This document shows, one piece after another, positions 1-5,408 of a stretch of DNA of 11,513 nucleotides (position 1 is the stretch's first letter; the number at the start of each line of letters is the position of its first letter). The DNA is taken from the NCBI GenBank assembly GCA_050330055.1, contig JBHJOF010000202.1:1-11513 (forward strand). Direction: 5' to 3'. Made by a program: the position numbers and the translations under genes. The notes under the pieces were generated by a model. It saw only the letters and a list, made by a program, of their open reading frames with translations. It searched no databases and had not been told where the DNA came from. This DNA comes from JBHJOF01 sp050330055. GTDB lineage: Bacteria > Pseudomonadota > Alphaproteobacteria > Kiloniellales > JAKSDN01.

Positions 1-1
1 C

Positions 2-406
2 CGCGTCTTTGCTGCTCGCCTGGTCGCCTCGAGCCATTGGGCCGAGGGCCAGCCGCTCGACCGCATCCTGGTCAAGGACCTGGTGCTGGATTTCCGCATT
101 GGCGTGCACGCCCACGAGCAGCTTGCGCCACAGAAGGTCCGGCTCAACCTGGAGGTCCAGGTGCGCCCCCGCAGCGGCCCGCTGAGCGACGATATCGGCG
201 ACGTGCTGTCCTACGAGGACATCCTGAACGGCATCAAGGAGCTGGCCGACGGCCAGCACATCCACCTGGTCGAGACCCTGGCCGAGCGGATCGCCGGGAT
301 CTGCCTGGCCGACCCGCGCGCCGTGCGCGCCCGGGTGCGGGTCGAGAAGCTGGAGATCGAGCCGGCCGCTGCCGGCGTCGGCATCGAGATCGAGCGCCGC
401 CGCTGA
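2..406 (+). CDS. folB: Dihydroneopterin aldolase (FolB family), 5'-truncated by window edge
   Basis: This frame is open from the window edge and ends in TGA at 404-406, so the N-terminus is not visible. It encodes a FolB-type dihydroneopterin aldolase, which cleaves 7,8-dihydroneopterin to 6-hydroxymethyl-dihydropterin and glycolaldehyde in the cytoplasm. Family signatures are visible: DRILVKDLVLDFRIGVHAHE near the start (the E of HAHE matches the conserved pterin-binding region), then DDIGDVLSYEDI, LVETLAERIA, and a late VEKLEIEP segment with the usual conserved Lys. A GTG at 83 lies inside the conserved first strand and would delete it, so the real start is upstream, either in the first 60 bases or beyond the window. 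The neighbours (MfnE-like kinase, DmrB, DHPS-like protein) suggest it makes the pterin for tetrahydromethanopterin rather than only folate. That pathway assignment is inferred. Confidence 0.9.
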   Translation, partial: RVFAARLVASSHWAEGQPLDRILVKDLVLDFRIGVHAHEQLAPQKVRLNLEVQVRPRSGPLSDDIGDVLSYEDILNGIKELADGQHIHLVETLAERIAGICLADPRAVRARVRVEKLEIEPAAAGVGIEIERRR

Positions 407-468
407 GGGCGGCGGGCGACGGTCTTTTCCCCGTCCAACGCCTTCAAAGGTGGCCCAAGAACAAACTC

Positions 469-571
469 CCCCTCACCCTCCCAGACGCCTTACGGCGCCT
501 GGGGCCCCTCCCCCTCGCCCCTCCGGGGGAGAGGGAGGGGCCCATCGCGCCAGCGATGGGAGGGTGAGGGG
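469..571. repeat. GC-rich intergenic palindromic element with three nested hairpins
   Basis: A perfect 15-bp inverted repeat bounds the element: CCCCTCACCCTCCCA at 469-483 and its complement at 557-571. Inside are further arms: GCC/GGC around TTAC near 487-496, a CCCCTCCC/GGGAGGGG pair around 505-540, and CCCATCGC-GCCA-GCGATGGG at 541-560. The whole could fold as a branched cruciform. It fills most of the gap between the aldolase and the kinase. Multi-copy elements of this composition are common between genes in high-GC proteobacteria, and I infer that this is one of them. It encodes nothing recognisable. Confidence 0.75.
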
Positions 572-591
572 TAAAGCCTCGCCCAAGCAGG

Positions 592-1287
592 ATGGACGTG
601 TCTCGCCACGCACTGACTCGCCGCGGCCCCAGGGGCGTCAACTGGGTCGTCAAACTGGGCGGCAGCCTGGCCGGATCGAACGCGCTCAAGGACTGGCTGG
701 ACGCTCTGCAGACCGGCGCCGGCCACGTCGTGCTGGTGCCGGGCGGCGGGCCCTTCGCCGACCAGGTGCGCGCGGCGCAGCATGAGATGGGCTTCGACGA
801 CCGGGTGGCGCACCATCTGGCACTGCTTGCCATGGAGCAGTTCGGCCGCTCGCTCGCCGGCCTCGTCCCCGCCCTGGTTCCAGCCGCCAGCAGGCAGGCG
901 ATCCGCCAGGCCCTGCGCGCGGGCAAGCTGCCGGTCTGGATGCCGACGCGCATGGCGCTCGGTCGGCCCGAGATCCCGGAGAGCTGGGACGTGACCTCAG
1001 ACAGCCTGGCGCTCTGGCTCGCCGGCCAGATCGGCGCCCGGGACCTGGTGCTGGTGAAGTCGGCCCCCTTGCCTGCTGAAACCACGCCCGGGGACCCGCT
1101 GGACGCCGCCGATCTGGCCAGGCGCGGCCTGGTCGATGCCGCCTTCCCGGCCTTCCTCGCCAGGGCGCGCTGCCGCGTCTGGTACGCCGGACCGGACGAC
1201 CGCGCCCGGCTCGCCGCCGCTCTGATGGGTCAGGGGCAGCCCGGCGCGCCGATCAGGCAAAAAAGGGGTCAGACCCCTTTCTCCTGA
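592..1287 (+). CDS. Amino-acid-kinase-fold small-molecule kinase, MfnE-like (methylofuran/H4MPT cluster)
   Basis: A 231-residue protein of the aspartate/glutamate/uridylate kinase superfamily. Visible motifs are the N-terminal phosphate loop VVKLGGSL (about 19-26), VLVPGGGPFAD (about 47-57), SWDVTSDSLALWLAG (about 131-145) and DLVLVKSA (about 151-158). Archaeal MfnE, of the same fold, phosphorylates 5-(aminomethyl)-3-furanmethanol phosphate in methanofuran synthesis. Related kinases sit in the C1-cofactor gene clusters of methylotrophic bacteria, and the neighbours here support that role, but the substrate is inferred. ATG 592 was chosen because an in-frame TGA lies at 565-567 and no other start precedes the first motif except GTG 598. 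The Shine-Dalgarno is weak. The last residues, KRGQTPFS, are encoded by a palindromic repeat, so the native C-terminus has probably been replaced or extended. Confidence 0.82.
   Translation: MDVSRHALTRRGPRGVNWVVKLGGSLAGSNALKDWLDALQTGAGHVVLVPGGGPFADQVRAAQHEMGFDDRVAHHLALLAMEQFGRSLAGLVPALVPAASRQAIRQALRAGKLPVWMPTRMALGRPEIPESWDVTSDSLALWLAGQIGARDLVLVKSAPLPAETTPGDPLDAADLARRGLVDAAFPAFLARARCRVWYAGPDDRARLAAALMGQGQPGAPIRQKRGQTPFS
1262..1280. repeat. REP-like palindrome A (GGGGTC-A-GACCCC)
   Basis: AAAGGGGTC (1262-1270), a central A, then GACCCCTTT (1272-1280) form a perfect 9-bp-arm palindrome. It lies wholly within the 3' end of the kinase frame and supplies its final codons. Read on the minus strand the hairpin is followed by six T residues, so it could help end transcription coming from the Rid-family gene. 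Palindromes of this consensus are often multi-copy REP elements in bacteria. Copy number here cannot be seen. Confidence 0.8.
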
Positions 1288-1322
1288 CTGCTCACTAACC
1301 GCTGGGAATCATTAGGTTCCAA

Positions 1323-1343
1323 AAAAGGGGTCTGACCCCTTTT
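1323..1343. repeat. REP-like palindrome B, inverted partner of palindrome A; possible bidirectional terminator
   Basis: AAAAGGGGTC (1323-1332), a central T, then GACCCCTTTT (1334-1343) form a 10-bp-arm palindrome. Its centre is T where palindrome A has A, so the two copies are mutually inverted, separated by about 42 bp. It ends five bases before the Rid-family stop codon. With A tracts on one side and T tracts on the other it can form an intrinsic-terminator-like hairpin in both directions, between the convergent kinase and Rid genes. Confidence 0.75.
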
Positions 1344-1348
1344 CTGCA

Positions 1349-1765
1349 TCACGCCTGCGGCGGGCGGTAGCGCTGGCGCGGGATCTCGGCGATCGCGGTG
1401 ATCTCGATCATCAGCTCGCGATGATAGAGCCGCGACACCTCGACGGTGGTGGTGACCGGATAGGGCGGCGCGAAGCTGGCCTTGCGGATATCGCCACAGG
1501 CCATGAAGGCCTCTATGTCGGTTGTGAACTGGGTGAGCGAGATGATGTCGCCCATCTCGCCGCCGACAAGAGCCAGCGCCGCCTTGATGTTCTCCAGCAC
1601 CTGCGCCACCTGCGCCCGCATGTCGCCGGGCCCCACCACCTGGCCGGCGCGGTCGAGCGCCACCTGTCCCTTCAGATGCACGACCTGGCCCTCGCCCTGT
1701 GCCACGCCCATCGAGAAGGCACCGAACGGTTGCCATACCTCCGGCGGATTGAACTGCGTCGCCAT
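1349..1765 (-). CDS. Rid (YjgF/YER057c/UK114) family protein lacking the catalytic Arg
   Basis: A 138-residue protein, the usual Rid length. Hallmarks include VVHLKGQVALD (about 28-38), the helix AQVLENIKAALALVGGEMGDII (about 54-75), and the closing segment TTTVEVSRLYHRELMIEITAIAEI (about 105-128). In RidA proper, Arg105 of the PARS-CVEV segment binds the 2-imino acid and is required for its hydrolysis. Here the aligned segment is PVTTTVEV with Thr at that position, so RidA-type imine deaminase activity is not expected; other Rid subfamilies also lack this Arg. The chosen ATG (1763-1765) has a purine-rich GGGGGAAGG stretch just upstream. An extension to 1804 would add 13 residues of non-family sequence. 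The gene runs opposite to the flanking cofactor genes and is bracketed by palindromic repeats. Confidence 0.9.
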   Translation of the reverse strand: MATQFNPPEVWQPFGAFSMGVAQGEGQVVHLKGQVALDRAGQVVGPGDMRAQVAQVLENIKAALALVGGEMGDIISLTQFTTDIEAFMACGDIRKASFAPPYPVTTTVEVSRLYHRELMIEITAIAEIPRQRYRPPQA

Positions 1766-1874
1766 GCCTTCCCCCTCATTCCTTCGTTTCCTGGCGGGCC
1801 CCAACTATGCCAAAGCCGGGCGGCCGGGCGGCATGCCGAATCCGGGCAGGTGTCCCACGCCTGGCGCAGAGCAA

Positions 1875-1914
1875 AAAAGGGGACTGTCCCCTTTTCGGGA
1901 CTGTCCCCTTTTTT
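1875..1914. repeat. REP-like palindrome variant (GGGGAC-T-GTCCCC) plus a partial direct copy
   Basis: AAAAGGGGAC (1875-1884), T, then GTCCCCTTTT (1886-1895) form a 10-bp-arm palindrome. One base later GGGACTGTCCCCTTTT recurs (1897-1912), a 16-bp direct repeat of 1880-1895, ending in a run of six T. It lies upstream of the dmrB-like gene on the + strand and behind the start of the Rid gene on the minus strand. Compared with the 1262-1343 pair the inner two bases are swapped (AC/GT versus TC/GA), so it is a distinct variant. The T6 tail could act as a terminator for + strand transcription. Confidence 0.8.
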
Positions 1915-1975
1915 CGCGACGCTGCGTGCTAGACTTGCCGCAAGTGCAGCAAAACAGAAGAGCCCGACCCCCTCC

Positions 1976-2545
1976 ATGGCGCGCAAAGTCCGCACCCCTC
2001 GCCTCGCCTGGGCGCTGACCGGCTCCGGCCATTTCTTCACCGAGAGCCTGGCGCTGATGCGCGACATTCCCGACCTCGACCTCTTCGTCTCGCGCGCCGG
2101 AGCCGAGGTGATCCGCATGTACAAGCAGGACTTCGAGAAGCTGCCCAAGGCGGTGCGCGTCTTCAAGGACACCACCGCCAGCGCCGCGCCGGTCGGCCTG
2201 TTCTATCACGGCGTCTACCACACCCTGGTGCTGGCGCCGGCCACCTCCAACACCGTCGCCAAGTGCGCCTACGGCATCTCCGACAACCTGGCGACCAACG
2301 TCTTCGCCCAGGCCGGCAAGTGCCGCGTGCCCTCGATCGTCTTCGCCTGCGACACCGCGCCCGAGCTCGAGACCATGGCGCCCAGCGGCATGGTCAAGGT
2401 CTACCCGCGCCAGATCGACCTGGAGAACGTCGAGAAGCTGCGCAGCTTCGAGGCGACCCAGGTGGTCGATTCGCTCGCCGCGCTGGAGCAGGCGATCCAG
2501 GCGCGGCTGGCGGCGCTGTCCGCCGATGCCGGCGCTCGCTCCTAG
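1976..2545 (+). CDS. dmrB: Dihydromethanopterin reductase, DmrB/archaeoflavoprotein type
   Basis: A 189-residue single-domain flavoprotein of the archaeoflavoprotein/DmrB group. DmrB of Burkholderia xenovorans is an FMN enzyme that reduces dihydromethanopterin to tetrahydromethanopterin, the last step in forming the active C1 carrier. Visible features are the nucleotide-binding loop ALTGSGHFFTES (about 13-24), the flavin-phosphate segment LVLAPATSNTVAKCAYGISDNLATNVFA split around 84-111, and PSIVFACD (about 119-126). ATG 1976 was chosen because the TGSGHF loop then starts 14 residues in, as in the family. The frame stays open far upstream, but only across the antisense strand of the Rid gene and the palindromes. 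A weak AGAAG lies about 15 bases upstream. It sits between the kinase and the DHPS-like gene, consistent with a joint H4MPT role. Confidence 0.88.
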   Translation: MARKVRTPRLAWALTGSGHFFTESLALMRDIPDLDLFVSRAGAEVIRMYKQDFEKLPKAVRVFKDTTASAAPVGLFYHGVYHTLVLAPATSNTVAKCAYGISDNLATNVFAQAGKCRVPSIVFACDTAPELETMAPSGMVKVYPRQIDLENVEKLRSFEATQVVDSLAALEQAIQARLAALSADAGARS

Positions 2546-2566
2546 GAAACCAATGACTCTTCTTAG

Positions 2567-2682
2567 GCCCCCCTCCCGGCGCTGCGCGCCGACCTCCCCC
2601 TCGAAGGGGGAGGTAACAAAAGCGCCGAAGCCGCTGACTCTCTTCCCCTCCCCCCTCGAGGGGGAGGGCCAGGGAGGGGGGC
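2567..2682. repeat. Second GC-rich palindromic element, between dmrB and the DHPS-like gene
   Basis: Perfect 11-bp ends, GCCCCCCTCCC (2567-2577) and GGGAGGGGGGC (2672-2682), enclose three hairpins. These are GGCGC-TGC-GCGCC at 2578-2590, ACCTCCCCCT-CGA-AGGGGGAGGT at 2592-2614, and a CCCTCCCCC/GGGGAGGG pair around a central CTCGAG near 2650. The layout (outer inverted repeat, internal stems, about 100-120 bp, intergenic) resembles the 469-571 element, but the sequence differs. The hairpins could uncouple or stabilise transcripts between the two genes. Confidence 0.75.
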
Positions 2683-2736
2683 AAAAGCAAGAGTCACTTC
2701 GTAAGCCGCTCCTGAGCCTTCGCCGGGCGCAGCGTC

Positions 2737-4140
2737 ATGCCTGAGCGCATCCTCTTCCTGACCGGGCGGCTGGCGCGGGGGCGGCTGGAGGCGCTGCTGG
2801 CCAAGATGGCGCCGGCCGATTTCACCTACGCCGTGCAGGACATGGGCGTGAAGGTGGCGGCGCTGATGACCGGCGAGATCATCCGCCGCCGCCTGCCCAA
2901 GCCGCTCCAGCCCGACCGCGTCGTGCTGCCGGGCCTGTGCCGCGCCGACCTGGAGACGCTCGCGGCCGCCTGTGGCGTGCCGTTCCAGCGCGGGCCCAAT
3001 GAGCTCAAGGACCTGCCCGCCTTCTTCGGCCGCAAGGGCGGCCCGCCCGATCTCTCGCGCCACGACGTGCGCATCTTCGCCGAGATCGTCGAGGCGCCGA
3101 CCATAACGGTCGAGGCGATCCTGGAACGCGCCCGCGCCCACCGCGCGGCCGGCGCCGACGTGATCGACCTCGGCTGCCTGCCCGACACGCCTTTCCCGCA
3201 CCTGGAGGACGCTGTGCATGCGCTCAAGGCCGAGGGCTTCGCGGTCAGCGTCGATTCCGCCGATCCCGAGGAGCTGCGCCGCGGCGGCAAGGCCGGCGCC
3301 GACTACGTGCTGAGTCTCGGCGAAACGACATTGGACCTGGCCGACGAGATGGCCGCCGTGCCGGTGCTGATCCCGGCGGCGCACGGCGATCTCGCTTCCC
3401 TGGAGCGCGCCATGGACGCGCTCGACAGGCGCGGCCGGCGCTACCTGGTCGACCCGGTGATCGACCCGATCCACTTCGGATTCACCGAGTCATTGCTGCG
3501 CTACGCCGAGCTGCGCCGGCGCCGGCCCGAGGCCGAGATGCTGATGGGCACCGGCAACCTGACCGAGCTGACCGAGGCGGACTCGGCCGGCGTCACGGCG
3601 CTGCTCATGGGCATCGTCTCGGAGCTCGCCATCACCAACGTGCTGGTCGTGCAGGTGAGCCCGCACACGCGTCGCACCCTGCAGGAGCACGACGCGGCGC
3701 GCCGCATCATGTTCGCCGCGCGCGCCGACGCGAGCCTGCCCAAGGACTACGGCAGCCACCTGATCGGCCTGCACGAGCGCCAGCCCTTCCCCAACACGCC
3801 CGAGGAGATCGCCGAGCTGGCGCGCGAGATTACCGATGCCAACTACCGCATCGAGGTCGCCGAGGACGGCATCCACCTCTACAACAAGCACGGCCACCAC
3901 GTGGCGCAGGACGCCTTCGCCCTCTTCCCCAAGCTGCGCGCCGGGAAAGAAGGCGGGGTCGACGCCAGCCACGCCTTCTACCTCGGCGTCGAGCTCGCCC
4001 GCGCCGAGATCGCCTGGCAGCTCGGCAAGCGCTACGCCCAGGACAGCGGGCTCACGTGGGGCGTCGCGACGGACGCGGCGGAGGAGGATTTGACGCGCTT
4101 CAAGGAGGCGGGGGAGACGAAGAAGGGGAAGCGGCAGTGA
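2737..4140 (+). CDS. Dihydropteroate-synthase-like protein (DUF6513-type), H4MPT biosynthesis
   Basis: A 467-residue protein of the DHPS-related family found beside H4MPT genes in methylotrophic bacteria and in archaea. An N-terminal domain (about 1-115, starting RILFLTGRLARGRLEALL) precedes a pterin-binding TIM-barrel-like region. That region shows GADVIDLGCLPDTPFPHL (about 139-156), VSVDSADPEELRRGGKAGADYVLS (about 170-193), YLVDPVIDPIHFGFTESL (about 236-253) and MGTGNLTELTEADSAGVTALL (about 270-290). The C-terminal region (about 330-445) includes DYGSHLIGLHER and a His-rich YNKHGHHVAQDAFALFPKL. DHPS-like enzymes join a pterin to an aminobenzoate-type acceptor. In H4MPT the acceptor would be the ribofuranosyl-aminobenzene moiety, but the exact reaction of this family is inferred. 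ATG 2737 gives the expected N-terminus. The Shine-Dalgarno is poor. Confidence 0.88.
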   Translation: MPERILFLTGRLARGRLEALLAKMAPADFTYAVQDMGVKVAALMTGEIIRRRLPKPLQPDRVVLPGLCRADLETLAAACGVPFQRGPNELKDLPAFFGRKGGPPDLSRHDVRIFAEIVEAPTITVEAILERARAHRAAGADVIDLGCLPDTPFPHLEDAVHALKAEGFAVSVDSADPEELRRGGKAGADYVLSLGETTLDLADEMAAVPVLIPAAHGDLASLERAMDALDRRGRRYLVDPVIDPIHFGFTESLLRYAELRRRRPEAEMLMGTGNLTELTEADSAGVTALLMGIVSELAITNVLVVQVSPHTRRTLQEHDAARRIMFAARADASLPKDYGSHLIGLHERQPFPNTPEEIAELAREITDANYRIEVAEDGIHLYNKHGHHVAQDAFALFPKLRAGKEGGVDASHAFYLGVELARAEIAWQLGKRYAQDSGLTWGVATDAAEEDLTRFKEAGETKKGKRQ

Positions 4141-4460
4141 GTATCTTTAGAGGAGTAGTTTACTCCTATAGCCACATACCTTTATAGTTGCACTGCGCGT
4201 TCAGGTTCAGGAGGTTCCGCTTGGAAATGCGATTGCACATCAAAGCGCCTCCGCGCTTAAAAAGTTTAAGCAGAATGTTCCTGGCGTCACTTCCCTTCCA
4301 AATGCTAAGCGCGCACCAGGAGCATTCCTACGCCACGAGTTTAGAGTTTCTCCTAACCAGCGGCGGGTAGAACTCTACTTTGCCGCCTTCCAAAGTGCCG
4401 CACGAGAGATCGCACAGGCTTGGTAAATGACTACAGTGCTGTAAGCAGTGGGTCGATACT
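4141..4460. other. Low-GC intergenic island (about 50% G+C), no convincing complete gene
   Basis: Base composition drops sharply right after the DHPS-like stop codon: successive 60-base blocks run about 42-55% G+C against roughly two-thirds in both flanks. The stretch holds a perfect hairpin AGGAGTA-GTT-TACTCCT (4151-4167), a second GCTTAAA-AAG-TTTAAGC (4255-4271), and one start-less open frame described separately. The first hairpin could terminate the upstream gene, though no T run follows. No transposase, tRNA or integration site was recognised. The composition suggests foreign origin or gene decay. Confidence 0.6.
4172..4426 (+). pseudogene. Possible gene remnant: 84-codon open frame with no start codon
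   Basis: The frame runs from just after a TAG (4169-4171) to a TAA (4424-4426) and contains no ATG, GTG or TTG. The reading is protein-like rather than repetitive: a middle portion with SALKKFKQNVPGVTSLPNAK and an end reading NQRRVELYFAAFQSAAREIA followed by QAW, with alternating hydrophobic and charged residues as in a helix. Codon third positions are mixed, unlike the strongly G/C-ending codons of the neighbours. I do not recognise the family. It could be the 3' remnant of a horizontally acquired gene, or a chance open frame. Confidence 0.3.
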
Positions 4461-5144
4461 GTGCGCGACCAGCGAGGACATCTTCCCAGATTAGCCGTCA
4501 CGCGCCACCTCCACCCGTCCGACTACCGCGTAATGCCGTGGAAGAACGGCAAGGGCACCACGACCGAGCTGGCGGTCGGCTATGCGCCCGGCGATGCCAG
4601 CCGCGAGGGCGCGCGCTTCGCCTGGCGGCTCAGCCTGGCCGAGTTGCCGGAGACCGGGCCCTTCTCCGACTTTGCCGGCTACGAGCGCACCATCCTGATG
4701 GTCGAGGGACCCGTTGGTGGAGGGGGCATGACGCTGGACTTCGGGCCGCATGGGCGGACCGTGGTGGATCGCCCCTTCGAGCCGGTCGGCTTCAGCGGCG
4801 ACTGGGCGACGCACTGCCGGCTGCACGGCGGGCCGATCCGCGATCTCAACCTGATGGTGGCGCGCGAGCTCGCGCGCGCCGAGGTCGAGGTGCTGCGGTT
4901 GGGCGGTGATGCGGTCGAACGGACCGCGACGCGAGAGGGAAGCGGCGACCTGCTGCTGTGCTACGGACTGGCCGGCGACGCCGAGCTCACCCTCGACGGC
5001 GGCACGCCCCAGCGTCTCGCGCGTCACGAAACCCTGCTGGTGCAAGGCGACGGCGCGAACTGTCCTGCGCTCTCGGCAAGCATCGGCGACAGCGGCGGAG
5101 AGGCGGTCCTGTTTCTTGCCTGGATAAGCCTTCGCCAGTCCTAG
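4461..5144 (+). CDS. HutD/Ves family protein (cupin-like)
   Basis: A 227-residue protein with the HutD (DUF886) hallmarks: SDYRVMPWKNGKGTTTEL (about 20-37), FAWRLSLAELPETGPFSDFAGYERTILMVEG (about 54-84), and a central LNLMVAREL (about 129-137). HutD proteins are bicupin-like and often accompany histidine-utilisation genes, where a regulatory or protective role has been proposed. No other hut gene is visible, so this is a solitary copy of unknown role. The start is uncertain. GTG 4461 is the first usable codon after an in-frame TGA at 4428-4430. It adds about 14 residues (RDQRGHLPRLAVT) that look unlike the family and lie in the low-GC island. The next ATG (4533) would begin at MPWKNG and cut into the conserved start. 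The native start may have been lost to the insert. Confidence 0.8.
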   Translation: MRDQRGHLPRLAVTRHLHPSDYRVMPWKNGKGTTTELAVGYAPGDASREGARFAWRLSLAELPETGPFSDFAGYERTILMVEGPVGGGGMTLDFGPHGRTVVDRPFEPVGFSGDWATHCRLHGGPIRDLNLMVARELARAEVEVLRLGGDAVERTATREGSGDLLLCYGLAGDAELTLDGGTPQRLARHETLLVQGDGANCPALSASIGDSGGEAVLFLAWISLRQS

Positions 5145-5408
5145 ATGCAGCCGGTCCGGGCGCCGTCCCTCACCCTCACCCAACGCACTTCAGCCTTGCG
5201 GCGGAGACGACGGCGGCCGCGCTGACCGCCCGGGCACTGCCGCCGCACCGCCACCTCGCGGCAGGCCAGGGCGAAACCCCAAGAGTCCGCAATTCCATGG
5301 TACTCTGCCCTACTTTCTGGTTAGTTTTAGTACGGGTACAAACAGGCGTCCGCGCGGGGGGACCGACTCGGCGATGCGTGCGGGTCGCAGGATGGCGAGG
5401 TCGACCTC
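5145..5408. other. Intergenic region between the HutD gene and the cyclase; AT-rich patch before the cyclase
   Basis: No gene of its own is supported. Most is GC-rich, but about 5290-5345 is noticeably richer in A and T, with TTTCTGGTTAGTTTTAGTAC followed by GGGTACAAACA. That is the most promoter-like part, although no clear -35/-10 pair can be assigned. A tiny 12-codon frame (ATG 5374 to TGA 5410-5412) overlaps the cyclase start, which could allow translational coupling. This is weak evidence. Confidence 0.35.
5397..5408 (+). promoter_or_regulatory. Palindromic ribosome-binding region of the cyclase gene
   Basis: GAGGTCGACCTC is a perfect 12-bp palindrome ending directly before the TTG start. 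Its GAGG is the only Shine-Dalgarno-like motif, eight bases from the start codon. Because the palindrome contains the ribosome-binding motif, it could pair with itself or with a second transcript. Together with the TTG start this suggests low or regulated translation. The functional claim is inferred. Confidence 0.4.

Noticed and set aside
444..1085. Minus-strand open frame opposite the kinase
   Set aside because: It is a shadow of the GC-rich kinase gene, with Arg/Ser/Ala-rich composition and no motifs, whereas the + strand shows clear kinase motifs.
1421..1975. Long in-frame upstream extension of the dmrB reading frame
   Set aside because: It runs across the antisense strand of the Rid gene and through the palindromes, and adds about 185 residues with no family similarity. 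ATG 1976 gives the expected flavoprotein start.
4240..4360. Possible integron attC-like site (GTTTAAGC and CTAACC motifs)
   Set aside because: The motifs do not pair in the required inverted core-site arrangement, and no integrase is present.
4188..4370. 60-residue + strand open frame in the low-GC island
   Set aside because: Its start is not ATG and lacks a ribosome site, and the translation is Arg/Leu-rich with no recognisable pattern. The overlapping frame 4172-4426 reads more like protein.
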